Below the pieces are notes generated by a model. The model had not been told where the DNA came from. It saw only the letters and a list, made by a program, of their open reading frames with translations, and ran no database searches. DNA of 42,303 nt from Sphaerisporangium melleum (GTDB lineage: Bacteria; Actinomycetota; Actinomycetes; Streptosporangiales; Streptosporangiaceae): contig NZ_BMNT01000027.1 of the NCBI RefSeq assembly GCF_014646695.1, positions 71,658-113,960 on the forward strand, written 5' to 3'. Positions 25,638-32,980 of this stretch are shown here, in pieces; position 1 is the first letter of the stretch; every line of letters starts with the position of its first letter. The position numbers were made by a program, and so were the translations under genes.

Positions 25638-25705
25638 GATGTAAAGAATCCTGTACATCAGGTCGAAGATTTGTTACTTTGGCGATGTCAAAGATTCTGT
25701 ACATC
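25638..25705 (+). promoter_or_regulatory. two copies of a 22-bp dyad upstream of the XRE operon
   Basis: GATGTAAAGAATCCTGTACATC (22 bases, copy 1 at 25638-25659) and a closely similar copy at 25684-25705 both start GATGT and end TGTACATC, so each is a dyad with GATGT/ACATC arms. They are 46 bases apart and flank a T-rich segment with TTACTT near 25674-25679 that may hold the -10. The XRE regulator encoded by the second gene is the obvious candidate binder (inference). Confidence 0.55.
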
Positions 25706-25719
25706 GAAGGGTCGTGGTC

Positions 25720-26148
25720 ATGACGCACGAAGAGAAGCGGGCGTGGATCAGGCTGGTGGTCACGGTGGCCGGCTACGCCACGTACGTCGTCATCGTCCTG
25801 CGCCGCGCCGGCGGGGATCCACTGCCCGGTGTCTCCTACGCCGCTCCCCTGTTATGGACGATCGGCGGGGCCATGGTCGCGGCCATCGTGGCCGAGATCG
25901 TGATGAGCATGGTCAATCCGCGGGCGTCGCGGGCGACGGACGTGCGCGACAGGGAGATCGGGCGGCTCGGCGACCACATCGGCCAGTCGTTCGTGATCAT
26001 CGGCGCGGTGGCGGCGATGATCATGGCGGTCGCCGGGTGGGACCGGTTCTGGATCGCCAATGTGATCTACCTGGGCTTCGTGCTGTCGGCGGTGCTCGGC
26101 AACATCGCCAAGATCGGCCTGTACCACGGGAGCTTCCCCCAGTGGTGA
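25720..26148 (+). CDS. small four-helix membrane protein of an XRE-linked operon
   Basis: A 142-residue membrane protein with four predicted helices: about residues 9-27 ([18 protein letters not shown]), 42-66 ([19 protein letters not shown]), 88-106 ([18 protein letters not shown]) and 112-131 ([18 protein letters not shown]). The acidic N-terminus MTHEEKRAW is typical of small membrane proteins paired with YozG-like regulators. ATG 25720 has GAAGGG 8 bases upstream; GTG 25714 is alternative. Its stop overlaps the start of the XRE gene (GTGA at 26145-26148), so the two are translationally coupled. Function unknown. Confidence 0.8.
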   Translation: MTHEEKRAWIRLVVTVAGYATYVVIVLRRAGGDPLPGVSYAAPLLWTIGGAMVAAIVAEIVMSMVNPRASRATDVRDREIGRLGDHIGQSFVIIGAVAAMIMAVAGWDRFWIANVIYLGFVLSAVLGNIAKIGLYHGSFPQW

Positions 26149-26375
26149 AGCCGACGCGTGTCACCAACCGCATCCGCACGTTGCGCTTCACCCACGGCGA
26201 GATGACCCAGGCCGAGCTGGCCGAACGCATCGGGGTGACCCGGCAGACCATCATCGCGATCGAGCAGGGCCGGTACTCCCCGTCCCTGGAGATGGCCTTC
26301 CTGATCGCCAAGGTGTTCGGCGTCCCGCTCGACGAGGTGTTCCAGTATCCCGACTCCCCGGAGGAGACGACATGA
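26145..26375 (+). CDS. XRE family transcriptional regulator (YozG-like)
   Basis: A 76-residue single-domain helix-turn-helix protein: [20 protein letters not shown] is the DNA-binding unit, followed by [19 protein letters not shown] and LDEVFQY, the standard ending of short XRE regulators. The GTG start overlaps the preceding stop, and its own stop overlaps the next start (ATGA at 26372-26375), so three genes form one tight operon. Autoregulation via the paired dyads upstream of the first gene is likely by analogy. Confidence 0.92.
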   Translation: MKPTRVTNRIRTLRFTHGEMTQAELAERIGVTRQTIIAIEQGRYSPSLEMAFLIAKVFGVPLDEVFQYPDSPEETT

Positions 26376-27343
26376 AGGCGATCGTTCAGGACGTGTACGG
26401 CCCGGCCGACGTGCTGGAACTGCGGGACGTCGACCGGCCCGCCATCGGCGAGGAGGAGGTGCTCGTCGAGGTGCGCGCCGCCGGCGTGGACCCGGGCGTA
26501 TGGGTCCTCATGACCGGCACCCCGTACCTGGCACGGCCGATGTTCGGCTTACGCCGGCCCAAGGTGGCGGTGCGCGGACGCGACATGGCAGGGGTGGTGG
26601 CGGCCGTCGGCTCCCGCGTGACCGGCTTCGCTCCCGGCGACGAGGTGTACGGAACCTGCGAGAGCGGATCGTACGCCGAGTACGCCACCGCCCGGCACAC
26701 CCGGCTGGCGCCCAAGCCGGCCGGCCTGTCGTTCGAGCAGGCCGCGGTGGTGCCCATCTCCGGGGGCACCGCCCTGCAGGCCATCCGCACCGCGGACGTG
26801 CGGCCGGGGCAGCGGGTCATGGTGGTCGGCGCGGGCGGCGGCGTGGGGTCGTTCGCCGTGCAGATCGCCACGGCCGCCGGCGCGCGGGTGACCGCCGTGT
26901 GCGGCCCCGGTAGTGCCGACCTGGTGCGTTCCCTGGGTGCCGTGGACGTCATCGACTACACACGCGAGGAGGTCGACCGGGACGGTCCGCACCACGACGC
27001 GATCATCGACCTCGCGGGGTGCCGGCCGCTGAGGCTGCTGCGGCGCGCGCTGACCCGGCGCGGGGCGCTGGTGCTGGTCGGCGGGGGGCACGTGAGCAGG
27101 CGGGTGCTGGGCGGCATGGACCGGCCGCTCCGCGCGCAACTGATCGGACCGTTCACGGGCCATCGGATGCGCGGCCTGATCGTCCTGGAGCGCGCCGAAC
27201 GTTATCGGGAGCTGACGGAGCTCATCGAGTCGGGGACCGTCCGGCCGGTCGTCGACCGCGTCTACCCGCTCGCCGAGGCACCGGAGGCGATCCGCCGCCT
27301 CATCCAGGGGCAGGTCGCCGGCAAGATCGCCATCACGATCTGA
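26372..27343 (+). CDS. NAD(P)-dependent alcohol dehydrogenase/quinone oxidoreductase (MDR family)
   Basis: A 323-residue medium-chain dehydrogenase/reductase. The N-terminal GroES-like domain begins [20 protein letters not shown]; no catalytic or structural zinc cysteines are seen, so it belongs to the zinc-independent quinone-reductase-type branch. The Rossmann fold has [20 protein letters not shown] and the later [16 protein letters not shown]. The C-terminus [17 protein letters not shown] is typical. It probably reduces quinones or activated alkenes; the substrate is unknown. Its ATG overlaps the XRE stop by 4 bases. Confidence 0.92.
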   Translation: MKAIVQDVYGPADVLELRDVDRPAIGEEEVLVEVRAAGVDPGVWVLMTGTPYLARPMFGLRRPKVAVRGRDMAGVVAAVGSRVTGFAPGDEVYGTCESGSYAEYATARHTRLAPKPAGLSFEQAAVVPISGGTALQAIRTADVRPGQRVMVVGAGGGVGSFAVQIATAAGARVTAVCGPGSADLVRSLGAVDVIDYTREEVDRDGPHHDAIIDLAGCRPLRLLRRALTRRGALVLVGGGHVSRRVLGGMDRPLRAQLIGPFTGHRMRGLIVLERAERYRELTELIESGTVRPVVDRVYPLAEAPEAIRRLIQGQVAGKIAITI

Positions 27344-27552
27344 GCACCGCCGGGCCTCATCCCTCGCGTCACCTCGTCGATCACAGCGCCGCACCGCGAC
27401 CTCTCAACGGTCGCCGCATATCCCGCTCTCCCCTGCGATCGCCGCGTCCCGGCCTCGCGATCTCTTCAGGCGACCGCCACACGCCCGGTCCGCGACCTCC
27501 CCTCGCGGCGGCGGGGCGAGCCCCGAAGATCGGCCGAGACGGCGATTCCCGG
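27344..27552. other. intergenic, nothing recognised
   Basis: Between the dehydrogenase stop and the T-box promoter I see no gene and no strong hairpin. Confidence 0.35.
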
Positions 27553-27582
27553 TTGCGGCCGGCGACGGAGCGTGCGTACCCT
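27553..27582 (+). promoter_or_regulatory. candidate promoter of the T-box/AspRS transcript
   Basis: TTGCGG at 27553-27558 and TACCCT at 27577-27582 are 18 bases apart. The predicted start near 27589 falls just ahead of the first base of Stem I of the T-box. Confidence 0.4.
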
Positions 27583-27592
27583 GCGGACAACG

Positions 27593-27822
27593 CGTTGACG
27601 GAGACGAGTAGTCACCGGACCCGGGCAGGTAGGAGAGAGCCGCCGGCAGCTGCGAAGGCGGACCTGTCCCCGGCGGCGAAGACCCTCCCGAGCGCGGGGA
27701 GGAACGGCGCCACCCGCGCCCAATGCCCCGCCGGCCGGCCCCCGTCACCGGGCCCATCGAGGCCGCCGTCGTCACGGCGGTGAAAGTGCGGTGGCACCGC
27801 GAGTTCCCTTCTCGCCCGCACT
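27593..27822 (+). ncRNA. T-box riboswitch, Asp specifier
   Basis: All main T-box elements are present in order. Stem I has AGTA (27607-27610) opposite GAA (27678-27680), the loop-E motif of the specifier loop. Between them GTC-A-CCGG (27611-27618) pairs with CCGG-C-GGC (27670-27677). GAC, an Asp codon, follows GAA at 27681-27683. The distal part has GGAGAGAG (27632-27639) and CTGCGAA, matching the conserved double T-loop. Stem II: GCGCGGG (27692-27698)/CCCGCGC (27713-27719). Stem III: CCGCCGT (27763-27769)/ACGGCGG (27774-27780). The antiterminator is AGTGCGG (27785-27791), bulge TGGCACC (27792-27798), GCGAG, a 7-base loop, CTCGC and CCGCACT (27816-27822). The bulge TGGC would pair with GCCA, the 3' end of a tRNA with G73. 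No U-tract follows, so control is probably translational. Confidence 0.88.
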
Positions 27823-27857
27823 CCCAAGGGATCACCACTCACTTGTCGAGGTTTGTG

Positions 27858-29192
27858 ATGATCTCCACGTCCACGACCACCATCCCGCCCGCCGGGCGCA
27901 CACTGGCCGCGACGCTACCGCGGCTGATCGGCCGGCGGGTGACCGTCCAGGGCTGGCTGCACCGCAGGAGGACCCTGAAGTCGGTCGAGTTCCTCGTGCT
28001 TCGCGACCGCTCGGGCCTGGCCCAGGCGGTGGTGAGCGGCCCGGCGGCCATGGCCGCCGCGGCGGGCCACCCAGAGGAGACCGTTCTGCAGGTCACCGGC
28101 ACCGTCACCGCCAACCCCCAGGCGCCCGGCGGTGCCGAACTGACCTCTCCCGAGGTCACCGCCCTGTCGGGACCTGCGGCGGCCCCGCCGTTCGACCTGT
28201 TCCGGCCCACGGTGCCGGCCACGCTGCCGACGATCCTCGACCACGCCCCGGTCGCCCTGCGGCACCCGATGCTGCGCGCTCCGCACGCCATCTCCGCGGC
28301 CTCGGTCGCCGGTTTCCGGGCGGCGCTGGACGCCCTGGGGTTCACCGAGATCCACACGCCCAAGGTGGTGGCCACGGCCACCGAGTCGGGGGCGAACGTC
28401 TTCGAGATCGACTGGTTCGGCGCCCGCGCCTACCTCGCGCAGTCGCCGCAGTTCTTCAAGCAGGCCATGGTCGGCGTCTTCGAGCGGGTCTACGAGACCG
28501 GGCCGGTCTTCCGCGCGGAACCGCACGACACGGCACGCCACCTGGCCCAGTACACCTCGCTGGACGCCGAACTCGGCTTCGTCGCCGACCACCGCGACGT
28601 GATGGCCGTCGTACGGGACGCCGTGGCCGGGATGGCCGGTGCGGTCCGCGCCCGGGCCGGCGAGGCGTGCGCGCTGCTGGGTGTCGAACCGCCCGAGGTC
28701 CCTGAGCGCATCCCGGAGATCCACTTCGCCGAGGCCCAGGAATTGCTGGCCGCCCGCACCGGCGAGGACCCGCGGGGCGAGCCCGACCTCGCACCCGCCC
28801 ACGAGCGGTGGCTGTCGGAGTGGGCGCTGCGCGAGCACGGCAGCGAGTTCCTGTTCGTCACCGGCTACCCGATGGTCAAGCGCCCCTTCTACACCCACCC
28901 TGAGCCGGGCAGGCCGGAGTTCTCCAACAGCTTCGACCTGCTGTTCCGCGGCCTGGAACTGGTGACCGGCGGGCAGCGGCTGCACCGTTACGAGGACTAC
29001 CTCAGCGCCCTGGCCGCGCGGGGCGAGTCACCCGAGCCGTATGCGGGGTACCTGGCCGCCTTCCGGCACGGTATGCCACCGCATGGAGGGTTCGCCCTCG
29101 GCCTGGAACGGTGGACCGCCCGGGTGACCGGGGCCGACAACGTCCGCACGGCGACCCTGTTCCCCCGCGACCTGCATCGCCTCACCCCCTGA
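27858..29192 (+). CDS. aspS: archaeal-type aspartyl-tRNA synthetase (second AspRS)
   Basis: A 444-residue class II synthetase that charges tRNA with aspartate. It lacks the GAD insertion of bacterial AspRS (about 590 residues) and matches the shorter archaeal/eukaryotic type. Residues about 20-110 are the OB-fold anticodon domain (GRRVTVQGWLHRRRTLKS). Motif 2 is VYETGPVFRAEPHDTARHLA, followed by QYTSLDAELGF. Motif 3 is GGFALGLERW near the end. Also diagnostic are YLAQSPQFFKQAMVGVFERV and YPMVKRPFYTHPEPGRPEFS. Such enzymes may also charge tRNA-Asn (non-discriminating); that cannot be decided here. Start ATG 27858 has GAGG at 27848-27851. The T-box directly upstream matches its amino acid. Confidence 0.93.
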   Translation: MISTSTTTIPPAGRTLAATLPRLIGRRVTVQGWLHRRRTLKSVEFLVLRDRSGLAQAVVSGPAAMAAAAGHPEETVLQVTGTVTANPQAPGGAELTSPEVTALSGPAAAPPFDLFRPTVPATLPTILDHAPVALRHPMLRAPHAISAASVAGFRAALDALGFTEIHTPKVVATATESGANVFEIDWFGARAYLAQSPQFFKQAMVGVFERVYETGPVFRAEPHDTARHLAQYTSLDAELGFVADHRDVMAVVRDAVAGMAGAVRARAGEACALLGVEPPEVPERIPEIHFAEAQELLAARTGEDPRGEPDLAPAHERWLSEWALREHGSEFLFVTGYPMVKRPFYTHPEPGRPEFSNSFDLLFRGLELVTGGQRLHRYEDYLSALAARGESPEPYAGYLAAFRHGMPPHGGFALGLERWTARVTGADNVRTATLFPRDLHRLTP

Positions 29193-29200
29193 GCAGCGGC

Positions 29201-29229
29201 GGCACGGGCGGGAGCACCACGCCCGTGCC
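29201..29229 (+). terminator. first hairpin after the AspRS gene
   Basis: GGCACGGGCG (29201-29210) and CGCCCGTGCC (29220-29229) form a perfect 10-bp stem with a 9-base loop, 8 bases after the stop. Confidence 0.65.
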
Positions 29230-29233
29230 CCGT

Positions 29234-29279
29234 CCACTCTCGTGCCGGGCCCCGAAACGGCGGCCCGGCACGAGAGTGG
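29234..29279 (+). terminator. second, 18-bp perfect hairpin after the AspRS gene
   Basis: CCACTCTCGTGCCGGGCC (29234-29251) and GGCCCGGCACGAGAGTGG (29262-29279) are exact complements around a 10-base loop. It is the longest perfect stem I found in the window. Together with the hairpin just before it, this looks like a tandem terminator without U-tract. Confidence 0.65.
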
Positions 29280-29559
29280 CGAGCGCCGTTCACTTCGCCG
29301 GAGCCGACGCGGTGCCGGTGCCACCTCGGCCGTGGAATCGATGTCCGAGCCGCCGGATGTGCCGCCACGCGCCATGCCCTCGCCTGGCAGGCGCCGGTCT
29401 CGGCGAAGGCTCTCATGGTGATGACGGCCCGACCGGACGATCACGACCGGATCAGAGATGCACGCGAGTCGCGGCCGATGACGCCGCTTGAGGATCTCCT
29501 GTGTCGCTCTCCTGCTGGAGAGGGCCGACACGGGCCCGTGATGCTGAGGACAACCTGGG
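29280..29559. other. intergenic; possible tRNA 3' hairpins
   Basis: No gene is seen. CTCTCC (29507-29512)/GGAGAG (29517-29522) is a 6-bp stem with a 4-base loop, and CACGGGCCCGTG at 29529-29540 is a 12-base palindrome. Both lie downstream of the minus-strand tRNA-Ala copy 3 and could help end its transcript. Confidence 0.3.
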
Positions 29560-29632
29560 TGGAGCTATGGGGATTCGAACCCCAGACCTCCTCCATGCCA
29601 TGGAGGCGCGCTACCAACTGCGCTATAGCCCC
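29560..29632 (-). tRNA. tRNA-Ala (GGC), copy 3
   Basis: Identical over 73 bases to the other two copies in the window: G3-U70, anticodon GGC, A73, no encoded CCA. A candidate -10 TATATG lies at 29679-29674, about 40 bases before the 5' end, in a locally AT-rich patch. Confidence 0.97.
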
Positions 29633-29889
29633 TGGTCACCGCTCAGGGTGTTCCCATCGCGGCGCTCGCAGAGCATATAGCGACAACCCCTCGTTGACCT
29701 AATCGACACCTTCCCGCCGCCTCCGGGGTCCGCGCCGATGGCCGCGCGCCGCCCCGGCCTGTGATCGCCGCGGACGGGCGACGGGGACGGCGAGATGCGG
29801 CCTACCGTGGTGGACTGCGGCTTCGGCCCGGAGATGGGACGGCGGTGACCCCGGTTGCGGCGCCGGGACACCGGTCCCGGGAACGCGAA
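29633..29889. other. intergenic, nothing beyond the tRNA promoter recognised
   Basis: This stretch separates tRNA-Ala copy 3 from the hairpin that follows the nadD-rsfS-phosphatase genes. No gene is seen. Confidence 0.35.
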
Positions 29890-29926
29890 AGCCCGCGGGA
29901 TCGAGCGTCGCTCGCTCCCGCAGGCT
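29890..29926 (-). terminator. hairpin downstream of the histidine phosphatase gene
   Basis: Arms AGCC-CGCGGGATCGAGCG and CGCTCGCTCCCGC-AGGCT pair around T29908 with one internal mismatch, giving a long stem. It lies about 85 bases past the minus-strand stop at 30012 and probably ends the nadD-rsfS-phosphatase transcript. Confidence 0.55.
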
Positions 29927-30011
29927 CAGGTCCGGAAGGGCCGCGCCACGGGCGGGCCGGAACCGGTGGGGCGCCACCCGGCGGGGCCGCCGGGGGCGCG
30001 GCCGCCGCGCC

Positions 30012-30668
30012 TCAGACGGCGGCGGAGGCGGAGTCCGGCCGGTCGTCGCTGCTGATCGGCTCGGGCAGGGTCCCGGCGTTGTGCTCCAGCAGGCGCCAGC
30101 CCTTGCGGCCCTCCTCGATCACCGACCACGAGCAGTTGCCGAGGCCGCCGAGGGCCGACCACAGCTCCTCGGGCAGGCCGAGCAGGCGCGCCAGCCCCAG
30201 CCGGATGGCGGCGCCGTGAGAGGCGATGACGAGCAGGCCGCCGTCGTCCAGCCGGCTCAGCCAGCGTGTGGTCGCGGCGGCGACCCGGGCGGCGACGTCG
30301 GTGACGATCTCACCGCCGGGCGCCTCCCATTCGGCGTACTGCACCGGCCATCCGGCGGCGATCTCGGTGCGGGTCAGCCCCTCCCACTCGCCGCCGCCGC
30401 GTTCGCGCAGGTCCTTGTCCACCATGACGTCGAGCCCGGTGATCGCGCCGAGCGCGGTCGCGGTGTCGTGGGCGCGGCGCAGGTGCGAGGAGACGATCAT
30501 GGACGGCCGCAGTGCGGCCAAGAGCGAGGCGGCCCGCTCGGCCTGCGCCATGCCGGTCTCGTCGAGCGGGATGTCGGTGTGCCCCTGGAAGCGGTGCTCG
30601 AGGTTCCACAGGGTCTGGCCGTGACGCCAGAAGACGACGCGCCGGGCTGGGCGCTTGCCGTCACTCAC
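30012..30668 (-). CDS. histidine phosphatase family protein (phosphoglycerate mutase-like)
   Basis: A 218-residue member of the histidine phosphatase superfamily. Catalytic motif VVFWRHGQTLWN (the phospho-accepting His) is at residues about 10-21, GGEWEGLTRTEI gives the acid region, and LLVIASHGAAIRLGL the second catalytic His. In actinobacteria this gene regularly follows nadD and rsfS; in Mycobacterium the equivalent (Rv2419c) is a glucosyl-3-phosphoglycerate phosphatase, so that activity is possible here. The GTG start at 30668 overlaps the rsfS stop by 8 bases, implying coupling. The C-terminal tail (SSDDRPDSASAAV) is disordered. Confidence 0.92.
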   Translation of the reverse strand: MSDGKRPARRVVFWRHGQTLWNLEHRFQGHTDIPLDETGMAQAERAASLLAALRPSMIVSSHLRRAHDTATALGAITGLDVMVDKDLRERGGGEWEGLTRTEIAAGWPVQYAEWEAPGGEIVTDVAARVAAATTRWLSRLDDGGLLVIASHGAAIRLGLARLLGLPEELWSALGGLGNCSWSVIEEGRKGWRLLEHNAGTLPEPISSDDRPDSASAAV

Positions 30669-31068
30669 CTGCGGCCCCACGGGCCCGCTGGGCCTGGACG
30701 TGCCGCACGCTCTCGGGGAGCGGGATGGCGGGGCAGTCCTTCCAGAGGCGCTCCAGGGCGTAGAAGGTGCGGTCCTCCTCGTGCTGCACGTGGACCACGA
30801 TGTCCAGGAAGTCCAGCAGCACCCAGCGGCCCTCCCGCTCGCCCTCGCGGCGGACCGGCTTGGCGTGCGCTTCGACGCGCAGCCGCTCCTCGATCTCGTC
30901 GACGATGGCGCGCACCTGGCGGTCGTTGGAAGCGGAGCAGAGCAGGAAGGCGTCGGTGATGACGAGCTGGTCGCTGACGTCATAGGCGATGATGTCGTCC
31001 GCCAGCTTGTCGGCCGCGGCCTCCGCGGCGATCTCGATGAGGCGGCGGGATCTCTCGGATGCTGTCAC
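30661..31068 (-). CDS. rsfS: ribosome silencing factor RsfS
   Basis: A 135-residue RsfS/Iojap protein that binds ribosomal protein L14 (uL14) and blocks subunit joining when nutrients are scarce. Landmarks are IAAEAAADKLADDIIAYDVS, DAFLLCSASNDRQVRAIVDE, EGEREGRWVLLDFLDIVVHV and FYALERLWKD. The start is GTG 31068 by homology; a GGAGG lies about 13 bases upstream, a long spacing. It follows nadD by 50 bases and overlaps the phosphatase gene, the usual order in actinobacteria. Confidence 0.95.
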   Translation of the reverse strand: MTASERSRRLIEIAAEAAADKLADDIIAYDVSDQLVITDAFLLCSASNDRQVRAIVDEIEERLRVEAHAKPVRREGEREGRWVLLDFLDIVVHVQHEEDRTFYALERLWKDCPAIPLPESVRHVQAQRARGAAGE

Positions 31069-31118
31069 GATGTGGGATTTTCCTCCGTCGATGCTTACGA
31101 GGTCCAGCATTCCCATTA

Positions 31119-31724
31119 TCAGGATGCCCGGTAAAGACCCCGCTTGTTGATGTACTGAACTATTCCGTCCGGCACGAGATACCAGATGGGTTCTCCGGCC
31201 GCCACCCGATGCCGGCACTCGGAGGAGGAGATCGCGAGCGCAGGGATCTCGACGAGGCTGACCTTGCCCTCCGGCAGTCCCGGGTCCTGGAGCACGTGAC
31301 CGGGGCGAGTACAGCCTACGAAATGCGCCATGGTGAACAGCTCATCGACGTCCCGCCAGCTCAGAATCTGTGCGAGGGCGTCGGCGCCGGTGATGAAGAA
31401 CAGCTCCACTCCGGGCGCGTAAAGGGCCGCGATGTCGCGCAGGGTGTCGATCGTGAACGTCGGCCCGGGACGGTCGATGTCGATGCGGCTCACCGAGAAG
31501 CGGGGGTTGGACGCGGTGGCGATGACCGTCATCAGGTAGCGGTCCTCGGCCGCCGAGACCGCCTGGTCGGCCTTCTGCCACGGCCGGCCGGTGGGCACGA
31601 ACACGACCTCGTCCAGGTCGAAGTGGTGGGCGACCTCACTGGCCGCGACGAGGTGGCCGTGGTGGATCGGGTCGAACGTCCCGCCCATGATCCCGAGCCG
31701 CCTGGTCGGAGCGCCATTCCTCAT
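31119..31724 (-). CDS. nadD: nicotinate-nucleotide adenylyltransferase
   Basis: A 201-residue NadD that makes deamido-NAD from nicotinate mononucleotide and ATP, a required step in NAD synthesis. Nucleotidyltransferase motif [15 protein letters not shown] is at the N-terminus (G-x-F-x-P-x-H-x-G-H), substrate segment VPTGRPWQK follows, and the ATP-binding [13 protein letters not shown] (family ISSTxxR) is near the C-terminus. ATG 31724 is fixed by homology; the longer frame beyond it, antisense to the M48 gene, is a shadow. It is the first gene of nadD-rsfS-phosphatase and is divergent from the M48 metalloprotease gene. Confidence 0.96.
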   Translation of the reverse strand: MRNGAPTRRLGIMGGTFDPIHHGHLVAASEVAHHFDLDEVVFVPTGRPWQKADQAVSAAEDRYLMTVIATASNPRFSVSRIDIDRPGPTFTIDTLRDIAALYAPGVELFFITGADALAQILSWRDVDELFTMAHFVGCTRPGHVLQDPGLPEGKVSLVEIPALAISSSECRHRVAAGEPIWYLVPDGIVQYINKRGLYRAS

Positions 31725-31865
31725 GCGTGGGACCCTAACGTGCCGCCGCGACGCCGCTCCGGGCCACCCCCGCCCAGCGGCGGCCGGGCGCGCCGGGCCG
31801 ACGCGCGAGGAAGCCGGAAGGAAGCATCGTGCAAGGCCGCGCGCGGGCATCCCCCCGGACGTAGC

Positions 31866-32891
31866 ATGCCGACCATGACCACCACCACCCCGGATCGCAA
31901 CCGTGTCCAGCTGCCCGGCATCAGCTCCCGGGCCTACGAGCATCCAGCTGACCGGTCGGCTCTGGTCGCCATGCGCTCCCTGTCCGGCTTCGACTCGGTG
32001 CTCAAGCGCATGTCGGGCCTGTTCAGCGAGCGGCGCCTGCGGCTGATGTTCCTCGCCTCCTCGGTGCGGGCCAGTGACACGCAGTTCCGCGCCCTGTACG
32101 ACATGGGCCGCGACAGCGCCTACATCCTCGACCTGCACCGCATTCCGGAGATCTACGTCCAGCAGGACCCCCGGCCGAACGCCATGGCCATCGGTTTCGA
32201 CGACCCGTTCATCGTGATCAACACCGGGCTGCTCGACCTGATGGACGAGGAGGAGCTGCGCTTCGTCGTCGGGCACGAGACCTCGCACATCCTGTCCGGC
32301 CACGCGGTGTACGGCACGATGCTGGCGATCTTGACCCGGCTCGCCACCCGCGTCGCGTGGATCCCGCTCGGCTACATCGGGCTGCGCATCATCGTGACCG
32401 CCCTGGAGGAGTGGCACCGCAAGGCCGAGCTGTCGGCCGACCGGGGCGGCCTGCTCTGCGGCCAGGACCCCGAGGCCGGCATGCGCGCGCTGATGAAGCT
32501 CGCGGGCGGCTCGCGCCTGCACGAGATGAACATCGAGGCGTTCCTCGACCAGGCCCGCGAGTACGACACCGCCGGTGACGTGCGCGACGGCCTGCTGAAG
32601 GTCCTCAACCTCCTGGGCTCGACCCATCCGTTCGCGGTGATGCGCGTGGCCGAGCTCGACCGGTGGCGGCGCGGCGGCGACTACGAGAGCATCCTCGCCG
32701 GGAACTACCCGCGCCGCGAGGACGACGCCAACGCCAAGGTCACCGACGAGGTCAAGGCCGCGGCCCGCGCCTACCGCGAGTCGTGGGCGCAGTCGCAGGA
32801 CCCGTTCATCGGCGTGCTGCGCGACGTCGCCGAGGGTGCGGTCAACGCCGGCGAGCGCATCTTCAACCGGTTCGCCCGCAGGGACAACTGA
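31866..32891 (+). CDS. M48 family metallopeptidase
   Basis: A 341-residue zinc protease-like protein. The HExxH motif is in [15 protein letters not shown] near residue 139, and the third zinc ligand region is [15 protein letters not shown]. Upstream is [20 protein letters not shown], typical of M48/HtpX-like proteins. One or two hydrophobic segments ([20 protein letters not shown], then [11 protein letters not shown]) suggest membrane association, as in HtpX-type proteases handling membrane or misfolded proteins; unlike HtpX it has no N-terminal membrane hairpin. ATG 31866 is given, with ATG 31875 as alternative. It breaks the minus-strand core cluster between nadD and the kinase gene. Confidence 0.9.
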   Translation: MPTMTTTTPDRNRVQLPGISSRAYEHPADRSALVAMRSLSGFDSVLKRMSGLFSERRLRLMFLASSVRASDTQFRALYDMGRDSAYILDLHRIPEIYVQQDPRPNAMAIGFDDPFIVINTGLLDLMDEEELRFVVGHETSHILSGHAVYGTMLAILTRLATRVAWIPLGYIGLRIIVTALEEWHRKAELSADRGGLLCGQDPEAGMRALMKLAGGSRLHEMNIEAFLDQAREYDTAGDVRDGLLKVLNLLGSTHPFAVMRVAELDRWRRGGDYESILAGNYPRREDDANAKVTDEVKAAARAYRESWAQSQDPFIGVLRDVAEGAVNAGERIFNRFARRDN

Positions 32892-32943
32892 CCGCCGCGC
32901 CCTTCTCGCCGGGCCCGGCGGCGCCGCGATCGGCCGCCACACG

Positions 32944-32978
32944 GGGTGGGCTCGGCGCGGCGCACCCCGCGCCCACCC
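32944..32978. terminator. hairpin between the convergent M48 and kinase genes
   Basis: GGGTGGGC (32944-32951) pairs with GCCCACCC (32971-32978), with a 19-base loop. It lies between the M48 stop (32891) and the kinase stop (32981) and may serve both. Confidence 0.4.
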
Positions 32979-32980
32979 GG

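Noticed and set aside
27804-27835. Intrinsic terminator in the T-box leader
   Set aside because: TCCCTT (27805-27810) could pair with AAGGGA (27826-27831), but the stem is short and no U-tract follows, so a transcriptional switch is not supported.
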